In this document: one piece after another, positions 42,379 to 50,704 of the stretch | Layout: each line of letters starts with the position of its first letter | Numbering within the stretch: the stretch's first letter is position 1 | Assembly (NCBI GenBank): GCA_964545895.1 | Contig: CAZJHS010000004.1 | Span: forward strand, 1-64,000 | Direction of reading: 5' to 3' | Source: UBA6183 sp964545895 | Lineage (GTDB): Bacteria; Bacteroidota; Bacteroidia; UKL13-3 | DNA length: 64,000 bases | Program-made: the position numbers and the translations under genes | Notes under the pieces: generated by a model | Databases searched by the model: none | What the model saw: only the letters and a program-made list of their open reading frames with translations | Told to the model about the DNA's origin: nothing

Positions 42379-42885
42379 ATGAAAAAGTACATTTTTATGT
42401 TGGGCTTGTTAATTACAGGCACTGCATCAACACTAATTGCACAAGGGCCACTTACCTTGGGTAAAACACAACTTAATTTAGGAGTTGGATTATCATCGTG
42501 GGGCGTTCCAATTTATGTAGGATTGGATTATGGATTTAAAAAAGATATCACACTTGGTGGCGAATTATCTTTCCGCTCGTACCGCGAAAACTGGAAAAAC
42601 TATTACTACAGCCATCAGATTATGGGCGTCTCGGCCAACGGTAATTACCATTTTAACAGCCTATTAAATATTCCAAAACCTTGGGATGTGTACGCAGGTT
42701 TAAATTTAGGTTTTTATGTTTGGTCATCAACCAGCAGTTACCCGGGCAATCACTCATCAGGGTTAGGATTAGGAGCACAATTAGGTGCACGCTATTACCT
42801 AAGTAGCAAACTAGGATTAAACTTAGAGTTTGGTGGAGGAAATGCATTCTCGGGAGGCAAATTTGGTATTACCTATAAATTCTAA
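42379..42885 (+). CDS. Small outer-membrane beta-barrel protein
   Basis: 168 aa with signal peptide (MKKYIFMLGLLITGTASTLIAQ). Alternating amphipathic strands rich in Gly, Tyr and Phe end in the aromatic GKFGITYKF, as expected for an 8-stranded outer-membrane barrel. No enzymatic motif is visible. Similar small porin-family-like proteins are common in Bacteroidota, with structural or unknown roles. It is a single gene with its own promoter region. Confidence 0.78.
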   Translation: MKKYIFMLGLLITGTASTLIAQGPLTLGKTQLNLGVGLSSWGVPIYVGLDYGFKKDITLGGELSFRSYRENWKNYYYSHQIMGVSANGNYHFNSLLNIPKPWDVYAGLNLGFYVWSSTSSYPGNHSSGLGLGAQLGARYYLSSKLGLNLEFGGGNAFSGGKFGITYKF

Positions 42886-42971
42886 TCAGCTTTATTAAAA
42901 GGCTTGCTAATTTGTTTTAGTTTGATTTGTAGTTGATAACTCTTATTTTGCTCATAACAAATTAGCAAGCT

Positions 42972-44099
42972 ATGCTTAGTTTTTGGGAAAGTAATTCGTT
43001 TATAAACTACAATTATATTATTGTAGGTGGTGGCATTACAGGCTTAAGTACGGCATGTGCGCTTAAAGAACGCAATCCTAAAGCATCTGTTTTAGTGCTT
43101 GAAAAAGGATTGCTGCCATCAGGTGCATCAACCAAAAATGCGGGTTTTGCCTGCATAGGCTCTTACACCGAAAAATGGGAAGATTACCAACGATTAGGCG
43201 AATCGGCTTTTCTTAAATTAATTGAAGACCGATGGTTGGGCTTGTACTTATTGCGCAAGCGACTTGGTGATGAACACATTGATTACATTAATCATGGTGG
43301 ATTTGAACTAATGCTCAATGAAAGTGGTGCTGATGCCCATAAAGTAGAAACCTTAAACAAGCTGCTAGAACCCATTTTAAAAAAACAAGTTTTTTACATT
43401 GCTCCTAAATTTATTAACCAATTTGGGTTTAATGATAACATGGTAACTGATGTGGTTTTTAACCCTTTTGAAGGACAAATAGACACTGGAAAAATGATGA
43501 ATACCCTGCTTAATTACGCGGGTATTTTGCAAATAAGGGTACTAACTGGAGCTGATGTAAAACATATAGAAGAAACCAATGATGGCGTGCATGTTACCTG
43601 CCAACAAAACAATCACTCCATAACATTTAAAGCCAACCAAGCGGCTATTTGTACCAATGCGTTTACCAAGCAATTTTTACCTGATGAGGAAGTGACACCT
43701 GGCCGCGGACAAGTGTTGTGTACCAGCCCAATTGAGGATTTAAAATTTACAGGAACTTTTAGTTTTGATGAAGGTTATTATTACTTCCGCAATATGGGAA
43801 ACCGAGTTATTTTTGGTGGAGGAAGAAACCTTGATTTTGAAACGGAAACAACCACCCAATTTGAACTTAACCAACGCATACAAAAGCAACTCTCCTTTTT
43901 TTTAGAAGAAATGATTTTGCCCAATACACCTTTTACCATTGAGCAACAATGGAGTGGTATAATGGCATTTAATAAACAAAAAACGCCTTTAGTTAAACGC
44001 GTATCGCCACATGTGGTTGTGGGCGCAAGACTTAATGGCATGGGCATTGCGCTAGCTAGTAAAGTAGCTGATGATTTAACTAAATTAATATTAGAATAA
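42972..44099 (+). CDS. FAD-dependent oxidoreductase (DAO family)
   Basis: 375 aa. The FAD-binding Rossmann motif is YIIVGGGITGLSTACAL with the acidic end VLVLEKG. The substrate domain includes TPGRGQVLCTS and the closing MAFNKQKTPLVKRVS...GARLNGMGIALASKVADDL, typical of glycine/sarcosine oxidase-like enzymes. The substrate cannot be fixed from sequence; an amino-acid or amine donor is likely. It is followed after 4 bp by two small secreted-protein genes, which may be co-transcribed. Confidence 0.88.
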   Translation: MLSFWESNSFINYNYIIVGGGITGLSTACALKERNPKASVLVLEKGLLPSGASTKNAGFACIGSYTEKWEDYQRLGESAFLKLIEDRWLGLYLLRKRLGDEHIDYINHGGFELMLNESGADAHKVETLNKLLEPILKKQVFYIAPKFINQFGFNDNMVTDVVFNPFEGQIDTGKMMNTLLNYAGILQIRVLTGADVKHIEETNDGVHVTCQQNNHSITFKANQAAICTNAFTKQFLPDEEVTPGRGQVLCTSPIEDLKFTGTFSFDEGYYYFRNMGNRVIFGGGRNLDFETETTTQFELNQRIQKQLSFFLEEMILPNTPFTIEQQWSGIMAFNKQKTPLVKRVSPHVVVGARLNGMGIALASKVADDLTKLILE

Positions 44100-44103
44100 T
44101 TAC

Positions 44104-44598
44104 ATGAACCTTAGAATTATACTAATCTTAGCTCTGCTTTTTAATTTAAAATTTGATTTGTATGGCCAATCCGAATCATATAAGTTACAAATCAAAATAT
44201 ATCCCGACACCTCAAACTTAGATGGTTGTTTTTTTACCAGTGAAGAAATAAATCCAATACATGGAACAAATAAAATAGTATACAATTTTGATTTAAAGAA
44301 CTTCACTCCTTCAGACAATAATGAACTTTACTTTGGTGACTATATCAATAGCGAGTGTAAGCTCGTGTTTTATAATAATCAACTCGTTGAACATGCGCTA
44401 AATACAAGTAATTATATTGAGTCAGAACTTAAAATAAACACACTCCCATTTATAGTTGCCATGAATGTTACAAAGAAAACGGCCGCTGATAATACAAAAA
44501 AACATGAATTAACTATTAATCTAGCTGTTCCTAGCTTACTCACTCCAGACGATAAGCTGTTAAAAATTATTATTAATCTTACTAGAATTGAACAGTAA
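44104..44598 (+). CDS. Secreted hypothetical protein, paralog A
   Basis: 164 aa with signal peptide (MNLRIILILALLFNLKFDLYGQ). The mature part starts with YKLQIKIYPDTSNLDGC, a stretch it shares with the next gene, and is otherwise unrecognised. It has one Cys in the mature region. The start lies 4 bp past the oxidoreductase stop, so co-transcription is likely. Probably periplasmic or secreted. Confidence 0.62.
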   Translation: MNLRIILILALLFNLKFDLYGQSESYKLQIKIYPDTSNLDGCFFTSEEINPIHGTNKIVYNFDLKNFTPSDNNELYFGDYINSECKLVFYNNQLVEHALNTSNYIESELKINTLPFIVAMNVTKKTAADNTKKHELTINLAVPSLLTPDDKLLKIIINLTRIEQ

Positions 44599-44628
44599 AG
44601 CCTATAATTAATATTAAACAAACTACAC

Positions 44629-45138
44629 ATGAACTTAAAATCAATACTATTAACTGGATTTACTATTGGTGCTACTTTTAGCGCAAAAGCACAATTAGAA
44701 AACTGGAATACTTCGTTAAAAATATACCCAGATACCAGCAACAAAATGGGCTGTGTAATTAGCAACGAGCAACTAAACTTTACCGGCAATTTAAATGGCA
44801 GAACGGGCTGGTTATTTTCGTTAACCACCTTTACTGTTTTAGAAGATTTTATTACTTACATGGGGCAAGTTGATGCTGACGAAACTTATATCATTTTTAC
44901 CAACCCAAGCTCGCTTGAAATGATTACAAGTCCAGAGCCAAACAAGCGTGCAGAAAACATTGAAGGTGAAATGAAATATAGAGGGAAAATAATTCCTATC
45001 CTGTTAAGTCCATTGCCAAACAAAAAAGCAGATAAAACAGGCGAAAAACTATGGCAATTTGAAGTAGAGAATAACTCATTGGTAATACCCAACGAAGGAA
45101 AAACTAAATTTATATTACAGTTTACACCTAAGCAATAA
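44629..45138 (+). CDS. Secreted hypothetical protein, paralog B
   Basis: 169 aa with signal peptide (MNLKSILLTGFTIGATFSAKAQ). The mature N-terminus NTSLKIYPDTSNKMGC matches that of the preceding protein, and both have similar size and a hydrophilic beta-rich middle. They look like a diverged tandem duplication. It ends with the predicted strands KTKFILQFTPKQ. Function unknown. A terminator follows within 10 bp and closes the unit. Confidence 0.65.
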   Translation: MNLKSILLTGFTIGATFSAKAQLENWNTSLKIYPDTSNKMGCVISNEQLNFTGNLNGRTGWLFSLTTFTVLEDFITYMGQVDADETYIIFTNPSSLEMITSPEPNKRAENIEGEMKYRGKIIPILLSPLPNKKADKTGEKLWQFEVENNSLVIPNEGKTKFILQFTPKQ

Positions 45139-45143
45139 GCATA

Positions 45144-45175
45144 AAAAAAGGCCCCTTTTACAAGAGGCCTTTTTT
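45144..45175. terminator. Bidirectional terminator
   Basis: AAAAAAGGCC (45144-45153) pairs with GGCCTTTTTT (45166-45175) with a 12-nt loop. It separates the small secreted-protein genes from the convergent amino-acid permease. Confidence 0.88.
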
Positions 45176-45188
45176 GTATATTTTCTTT

Positions 45189-46775
45189 CTATTTAGCGGC
45201 TTCGTTAGCCTTATTCAATTTACTGTGCTTACGACCATATACATAGTAAATCAACAATCCAAAAGCCATCCAAATCATGGCTACTTTTAAAGTTTCGCCA
45301 TCAAGTGCTACAATCATACCTGTACAAACCAATACTCCTAAAATAGGAATTAAAGGAACAAGAGGGGTTTTAAACGGACGCTCAATATTTGGTGATTTTT
45401 TACGCATAATAAGTACACCTGCGCTTACTAACACAAAGGCAAATAAAGTTCCAAAGCTGGTTAAATCTCCGGCAACACTGCCCGGTACAAACGCAGCAAA
45501 CAATCCCACAAAAACAAACAACATCATATTAGCTTTGTATGGTGTTTTATATTTAGGATGTAACTCGCTAAATGCTTTTGGCATTAAACCATCATTACTC
45601 ATGCTAAAAAACACACGGCTTTGACCCATTAACATCACCAAAATAACCGAACTAAATCCGGCTAAAATAGCCACCGTTACACTAGTTGCCAACCACTCAA
45701 AACCTGGCATGTAATTTTGTATGGCGTAAGCCACCGAAGCTTCTTTACCAGCAGTTTTAAACTCTTGCCAATTAGCCACACCTGTTAACACGTGGCCAAA
45801 CAAAATGTATAAAATGGTGCAAATTACCAACGATCCTAAAATACCTATTGGCATATCGCGTTTTGGATTTTTAGCCTCTTGTGCTGCAGTACTCACCGCA
45901 TCAAAACCAATAAAAGCAAAAAACACAATGGCAGCTCCGCCTAATACGCCACCCCAACCCCATTTAAAAAAACCTTCGTGGCCAATTGTACCCTCTGGAA
46001 CTAAATAAGGTGTATGATTTGCTGGGTTGATATATTGCCAACCTATAGCAATAAACAGTAATACAATAGCCACTTTTATAAATACAATAATGGCATTTAC
46101 TATAGCACTTTCTTGTGTACCTCTTATTAATATTAAAGTAATAACAAACAAAATTACCAAAGCTGGTAAGTTTACATAACCGCTAGTAATCTGAACTAAG
46201 CTAACCAAATTAGTAGGCAATAAAGCAAACTGCTCATCGCTTAAAATAAGTTCGCCATTTTTTACCATAGCAGCCCACTCGGGTTTAAATGAAGTGATTT
46301 GAGCCAAGTTAGCAGAAGTTACTTTATGCAAACTCTCAAATGGACTATGACACCACTCGTATGGAATTGCACCTCCGAGCAAATTATTTAAATACTCACT
46401 CCAAGCAATACCAACCGTGGCCGCTCCCAAAGCATATTCCATCATCAATGCCCAACCAATAATCCATGCTACAACCTCGCCCATAGTAACATAACTATAA
46501 GCATACGCACTACCTGCAATAGGAATCATGGCTGCAAACTCTGCGTAGCATAACCCCGCAAATGCACAACCTATAGCAGCTACAATAAACGAAAGCGTTA
46601 CCGCAGGACCAGAAGCCTCGGCAGCAGCAGCAGCAGTACGTACAAATAATCCTGCACCAATAATGGCACCTACACCTAATGCAACTAAATTGCCAGCGCC
46701 CAACGTACGTTTTAATCCGTGACCTTCTGACTCCTTAATTAAATGATCAATATTTTTGGTTGAAAAAGATCCCAT
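45189..46775 (-). CDS. APC-superfamily amino-acid permease (cationic amino-acid transporter type)
   Basis: About 528 aa starting at MGSFSTKN (ATG 46775). The longer frame to 46814 adds an unlikely N-terminus. Around 12-14 hydrophobic helices are visible. The first holds the APC substrate motif VGAIIGAGLFVRT, and helix six has FFAFIGFDAVSTAAQEAKNP, the CAT-family signature. Other family segments are RVFFSMSNDGLMPKAFSELHPKYKTP and a C-terminal VPLIPILGVLVC. It imports or exchanges amino acids across the inner membrane. It is a single gene, upstream of holA in the same direction with a 95-bp gap. Confidence 0.93.
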   Translation of the reverse strand: MGSFSTKNIDHLIKESEGHGLKRTLGAGNLVALGVGAIIGAGLFVRTAAAAAEASGPAVTLSFIVAAIGCAFAGLCYAEFAAMIPIAGSAYAYSYVTMGEVVAWIIGWALMMEYALGAATVGIAWSEYLNNLLGGAIPYEWCHSPFESLHKVTSANLAQITSFKPEWAAMVKNGELILSDEQFALLPTNLVSLVQITSGYVNLPALVILFVITLILIRGTQESAIVNAIIVFIKVAIVLLFIAIGWQYINPANHTPYLVPEGTIGHEGFFKWGWGGVLGGAAIVFFAFIGFDAVSTAAQEAKNPKRDMPIGILGSLVICTILYILFGHVLTGVANWQEFKTAGKEASVAYAIQNYMPGFEWLATSVTVAILAGFSSVILVMLMGQSRVFFSMSNDGLMPKAFSELHPKYKTPYKANMMLFVFVGLFAAFVPGSVAGDLTSFGTLFAFVLVSAGVLIMRKKSPNIERPFKTPLVPLIPILGVLVCTGMIVALDGETLKVAMIWMAFGLLIYYVYGRKHSKLNKANEAAK

Positions 46776-46870
46776 ACAATAATGTTTGATTTTTAGAGAT
46801 GGCAATATAACCATGTTTTACGCAATGCAAAACACAATTTGTTTACCCAACAACATGTTAAAAATTGTCC

Positions 46871-47878
46871 TTATAAAATTCGTAGTAATATTTCTTTCAA
46901 TAAATCATCTTGAGTGGTTGAAGCGTTATTTACGCCTTTACTTTTTAAATCGTACTCGTGTATAATACGTATACAACGCTCAAGTTCATCAGCACTATAG
47001 CGGCTGGCTGCATTTAAATAATCTTTTGATTGGTAATAGTTTAAACCAAACTGACGCTGCAATTGGTTAGGGTCTTTAACATTGCTTTGCTTAACCATGT
47101 AGGTTTTACTAAAAAAGTTATTCATGTTAATTAGCGCAGCAATAATGCTAAAATCTTTATTTTTACCCATGTGATGGGCAATGTGCATGGCTCTTCCACT
47201 GTTTTTAGTGGCAATTGCACCCATCAATTCAAAAATGTTAAACTCCTTACTAATACCAATTTTTAACTCCACATCGGTATCGGTAATTTGTTTGTCGCCA
47301 TCTTTATTAATCATCAGCTTTTCAAGCTCGTTGGCAATTTTACCTAAATCGCTACCCAAACTATCGGCAATTAAAGTAGCACTGCGGTTGCTAATGCTAA
47401 AATCTTTGCTTTTTAAATAGCGCTCAATCCATGCAGGTAATTCGTTATCGTAAAGTTTTTTCGACTCAAACAACACATGTTTGGCTAAGGCTTTATAAAA
47501 ACGAGTACGTTTATCAACCTTATCTTTTTTGTAACAAATAATTAAAATCGTACTCGGAACAGGTTTTTCTAAGTAAGCTTCAAAGTCTTCTAAATTTTTC
47601 AGATTTTGTGCTTCCTTCACAATAATCACCTGATAATCTGACATCATAGGAAAGCGCTTGGCTGCATTTACAATTGAGCCAACATCACTATCCTTACCAT
47701 AAAATATACTTTGATTGAATCCCTTTTCGCCCTCATTTAAAATGTGATGTTCGGCATAGTGGCTTAGTTCGTCAATGTAATATTGCTCAGCCCCATAAAA
47801 AAAATATACCGGAGCATATTTCTTTGCTTTAAGGTTTGATAGTATTTTATTGAAATCTGAGCTATTTTCGGACGCCAT
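46871..47878 (-). CDS. holA: DNA polymerase III delta subunit
   Basis: 335 aa, the usual HolA length. The N-terminal clamp-loader domain has YAPVYFFYGAEQYYIDEL and VIIVKEAQNL. The helical domain includes SLGSDLGKIANELEKL and the C-terminal part SKDYLNAASRYSADELERCIRIIHEYDLKSKG, both typical of HolA. It opens the beta clamp in the clamp loader. It starts 23 bp from the divergent PD-(D/E)XK gene at 47902. Confidence 0.93.
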   Translation of the reverse strand: MASENSSDFNKILSNLKAKKYAPVYFFYGAEQYYIDELSHYAEHHILNEGEKGFNQSIFYGKDSDVGSIVNAAKRFPMMSDYQVIIVKEAQNLKNLEDFEAYLEKPVPSTILIICYKKDKVDKRTRFYKALAKHVLFESKKLYDNELPAWIERYLKSKDFSISNRSATLIADSLGSDLGKIANELEKLMINKDGDKQITDTDVELKIGISKEFNIFELMGAIATKNSGRAMHIAHHMGKNKDFSIIAALINMNNFFSKTYMVKQSNVKDPNQLQRQFGLNYYQSKDYLNAASRYSADELERCIRIIHEYDLKSKGVNNASTTQDDLLKEILLRIL

Positions 47879-47901
47879 TTTGCTTGATATATTTAAATGT
47901 A

Positions 47902-48348
47902 ATGCAGCTTAATTTTCCTACATACAATTTTAAGGTTAAAAAGGTTGAAAATAGAAATTATATTTTCGACATTATCCGTAAAAAATTTGTGGTACTTACC
48001 CCCGAAGAGTGGGTTAGGCAGCACTTGGTGCACTATTTAATAGAGGTTTGCCAGTGTCCAACATCGCTAATAGCTGTTGAAAAAGGCCTAGTTATTAATG
48101 GCTTACAAAAACGTTTTGATGTTTTAGTATACAACAATTTGGGGCTGCCCATTTTATTGGCCGAATGTAAAGCACCCGATATTGCCCTATCAACCCAAAC
48201 TTTTTTACAGGCTGCCGTGTATAACCAAGCCTTGCAAGTACAAAATTTAGTAATAACTAATGGGTTACAACTGCAATTTTGCCAATATCAACCCGATTTT
48301 AAAACCCATAAAATAACCACGGATATTCCGGCTTATCCGTTTACGTAA
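47902..48348 (+). CDS. Stand-alone HSDR_N-type nuclease-fold protein
   Basis: 148 aa from the ATG at 47902; the frame upstream begins only with TTG. It matches the N-terminal domain of type I restriction R proteins: KFVVLTPEEWVRQHLVHYL, then RFDVLVYNNLGLPILLAECKAP, with the D...E-x-K of a PD-(D/E)XK nuclease, and LVITNGLQLQFCQY at the end. No helicase part and no hsdM/hsdS are nearby, so this is not a restriction system. Such free-standing copies next to holA are known in Bacteroidota. The role could be DNA repair or replication-linked nuclease activity, which is inference. Confidence 0.85.
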   Translation: MQLNFPTYNFKVKKVENRNYIFDIIRKKFVVLTPEEWVRQHLVHYLIEVCQCPTSLIAVEKGLVINGLQKRFDVLVYNNLGLPILLAECKAPDIALSTQTFLQAAVYNQALQVQNLVITNGLQLQFCQYQPDFKTHKITTDIPAYPFT

Positions 48349-48407
48349 TTAGTAGCCATAAACTTTAGCCCGATTTTATATTTGAACTTTAATTAAATAA
48401 AAATACC

Positions 48408-49199
48408 ATGCGTACCAATCACGAAATTGATTACAGAATTTTAGGAAATGAAATGCAATGTGTGGAGATTGAACTAGATCCACAAGAAACCGTAGTAGCC
48501 GAACCTGGCAGCTTTATGATGATGGATAATGGCATTGATATGCAAACCATTTTTGGCGATGGCTCGCAGCAAAATGGAGGTTTATTGGGTAAGTTATTTT
48601 CGGCAGGTAAACGTATGCTTACTGGCGAAAACTTATTTATGACAGCCTATACCAATATTGGACAAGGCAAAAAACAAGTAAGTTTTGCAGCTCCTTACCC
48701 TGGCCGTATTATTCCGCTTGACTTGCACCGCTTGGGTGGCAAAATGATTTGCCAAAAAGATTCGTTTTTATGTGCAGCCAAAGGTGTAAGTGTTGGCATT
48801 GAGTTTCAGCGTAAACTTGGCACTGGTTTATTTGGTGGCGAAGGATTTATTATGCAAAAACTTGAAGGCGATGGTTTGGCTTTTGTGCACAGTGGCGGCC
48901 ACGTTATTGAGCGCGAGTTACAACCTGGCGAAATGCTTAAAATTGATACGGGATGTATTGTTGCTTTTACCCAAACCATTAACTACGATATTCAGTTTGT
49001 GGGTGGAATTAAAAACACCCTATTTGGTGGTGAAGGTGTATTTTTTGCAACTTTATCAGGACCAGGAAAAGTGTGGATTCAAACTTTACCAATAAGCCGT
49101 TTGGCCTCAAGAATTATGGCTTATGGTACTTATAACCGCAAAGAAGAAGGCGGCATATTAGGTGCATTAGGAAATATATTAGATGGTGATGGCAATTAA
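48408..49199 (+). CDS. AIM24/TIGR00266-family protein
   Basis: 263 aa. Beta-rich fold with the family segments VVAEPGSFMMMDNGIDMQT, GEGFIMQKLEGDGLAFVHSGG and NTLFGGEGVFFATLSGPGKVW. AIM24-like proteins of unknown biochemical function are widespread in bacteria. It lacks a signal peptide, so it is predicted to be cytosolic. A Gly-rich C-terminus ends the protein. It is followed by a strong terminator. Confidence 0.9.
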   Translation: MRTNHEIDYRILGNEMQCVEIELDPQETVVAEPGSFMMMDNGIDMQTIFGDGSQQNGGLLGKLFSAGKRMLTGENLFMTAYTNIGQGKKQVSFAAPYPGRIIPLDLHRLGGKMICQKDSFLCAAKGVSVGIEFQRKLGTGLFGGEGFIMQKLEGDGLAFVHSGGHVIERELQPGEMLKIDTGCIVAFTQTINYDIQFVGGIKNTLFGGEGVFFATLSGPGKVWIQTLPISRLASRIMAYGTYNRKEEGGILGALGNILDGDGN

Positions 49200-49216
49200 T
49201 CAAGGCTAAAATAAAG

Positions 49217-49246
49217 AAAACGCCCCGTTCCAGAACGGGGCGTTTT
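49217..49246. terminator. Terminator after the AIM24-family gene
   Basis: AAAACGCCCCGTTC (49217-49230) and GAACGGGGCGTTTT (49233-49246) form a long GC-rich stem with a tiny loop and a T-tail. Confidence 0.94.
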
Positions 49247-49263
49247 TATTTGGGTTGACGAAC

Positions 49264-49788
49264 TTATTTCAACGAAAAGTTTTGTCCTAAACTTACACCA
49301 AACCAACTCACATATTTTCCATCGCGTATAAATGGTGTGTAGCCAACTCTAAAACAAACGCCATTTGTTTCTATAACCCTAAATCCAATTACAGCTGTTG
49401 GCACAATTTCTCTATCAGTTGCCGAAGTGGTAACCAAAGTAAAACCAGCTCCCAACTCCAATTTTTCTTTACGCTCGCGGTTGCCCAAAATTACCGAAGT
49501 AGTAAAAGGAGCCAACACTTGATTAGGGGTATTTTCAATTTTATTTAAAAACACACGGCTTGTAAATCCATAGCTTGCACCTACACGTCCTACCCAACTC
49601 ATGCTGCTTGATCTGGCTAATATTTTCTCGTAATTTATAGAGTATAAAAAAGCGGCACCGCCTAACTCAAAATACCAATTGTTAGTACCATCAGGTTCGC
49701 GATAGGGCCTTTCTTGGGCCTTTAAATTTAAGGTAAAAACTAAAATGCATACCCATAAAATGGTACCTTTGGTTGTATAATTTAGCAT
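49264..49788 (-). CDS. Outer-membrane beta-barrel protein
   Basis: About 174 aa from the ATG at 49788, giving the signal peptide MLNYTTKGTILWVCILVFTLNLKA. The longer frame to 49824 would overlap the divergent gene. The mature part alternates short hydrophobic strands with polar turns and ends FGVSLGQNFSLK, a barrel-closing strand with an aromatic near the C-terminus. No known motif. Its ATG and the start of the divergent UbiA-like gene are adjacent bases. Confidence 0.72.
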   Translation of the reverse strand: MLNYTTKGTILWVCILVFTLNLKAQERPYREPDGTNNWYFELGGAAFLYSINYEKILARSSSMSWVGRVGASYGFTSRVFLNKIENTPNQVLAPFTTSVILGNRERKEKLELGAGFTLVTTSATDREIVPTAVIGFRVIETNGVCFRVGYTPFIRDGKYVSWFGVSLGQNFSLK

Positions 49789-50646
49789 GTGTTTACTTTG
49801 AAAAAACTGATACAATATTATCAAATATTTTGTAACCTAAGCCTTGATGTAGTTGGAGGTGTTTTTTGCAGTGCATTTGCCTTAGCACATGTATTTAAAC
49901 TAAATGCACCAATGGCTTGGTATTTGGCCTTACCCTTAGGCACTTGGCTTATTTACCTTGCCGATCATTTGGTGGATGTAAAACGTACCCACCAAGATTT
50001 TCCTACTCCACGACATCAGTTTATTAAACTACATTTTAAACGCATTATTGTGTTAAGCGTATTAATTGGCGTTGCTATTTTATTTATTACGCTGCTGTGT
50101 TGGAACAGTTCATTGGTAATTTGTGGCGCAATTATGTTGTTGGTTATTTTACTGCATTTAGCCATAACTCGCGCTAATCCGCAAGGTAAAAACCTGTTTA
50201 ATAATAAAGAGTTGAGCGTTGCAAGTATATATGCCGCTTGCATTTTTATCTATCCCTTGTATTTAACTATGCATAGCAACATGTGGTTAATTACCGGTTA
50301 TTTCTTTTTGTTGTTTCTGCTTATCACTTATCAAAACTTATTGCTGTGCTCCATTATTGAGTTTGATATTGATGAACAAATGAATAACACCAGTTTTATT
50401 AGAACCATCGGATTAAAGCAAGGAAAAACAGTTTGGTGGACGCTAACCTCGCTGGCTTTATTGGCTGTTTTGGTGCTTCATTTTTATATTCAATCACCAC
50501 ACCTTAATTTACTGAGGTGCTACGGATTAATAATACTTGGCAATTGTTTGATATACCTAAATGCACCACAATTACAAAAACATTTACTATACCGCAAACT
50601 AGCCGAGTTATTGTTTTGGCTCCCCATTGTAAGTACATTGTTTTAA
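49789..50646 (+). CDS. UbiA-like polytopic membrane protein
   Basis: 285 aa with about eight hydrophobic helices. A polar loop LIYLADHLVDVKRT resembles the Asp-rich prenyl-diphosphate site of UbiA prenyltransferases (N-D-x-x-D), and a second polar loop follows (FDIDEQMNNTSFIRTIGLKQGK). Both are degenerate, so transferase activity is uncertain. The start must be non-ATG: GTG at 49789 or TTG at 49798, because a stop in frame lies just upstream at 49783-49785. Bacteroidota have many such orphan UbiA-like proteins. Confidence 0.7.
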   Translation: MFTLKKLIQYYQIFCNLSLDVVGGVFCSAFALAHVFKLNAPMAWYLALPLGTWLIYLADHLVDVKRTHQDFPTPRHQFIKLHFKRIIVLSVLIGVAILFITLLCWNSSLVICGAIMLLVILLHLAITRANPQGKNLFNNKELSVASIYAACIFIYPLYLTMHSNMWLITGYFFLLFLLITYQNLLLCSIIEFDIDEQMNNTSFIRTIGLKQGKTVWWTLTSLALLAVLVLHFYIQSPHLNLLRCYGLIILGNCLIYLNAPQLQKHLLYRKLAELLFWLPIVSTLF

Positions 50647-50648
50647 CC

Positions 50649-50685
50649 AAAACGCCCCGCTCCGATTTCTCGGGCGGGGCGTTTT
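50649..50685. terminator. Bidirectional terminator
   Basis: AAAACGCCCCGC (50649-50660) pairs with GCGGGGCGTTTT (50674-50685). It serves the UbiA-like gene and the convergent yidC. Confidence 0.94.
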
Positions 50686-50704
50686 ATAGTATGCTATTTA
50701 TAAC

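Noticed and set aside
47902..48348. Type I restriction-modification locus
   Set aside because: No hsdM, hsdS or helicase domain nearby; only the small N-terminal-like domain is present.
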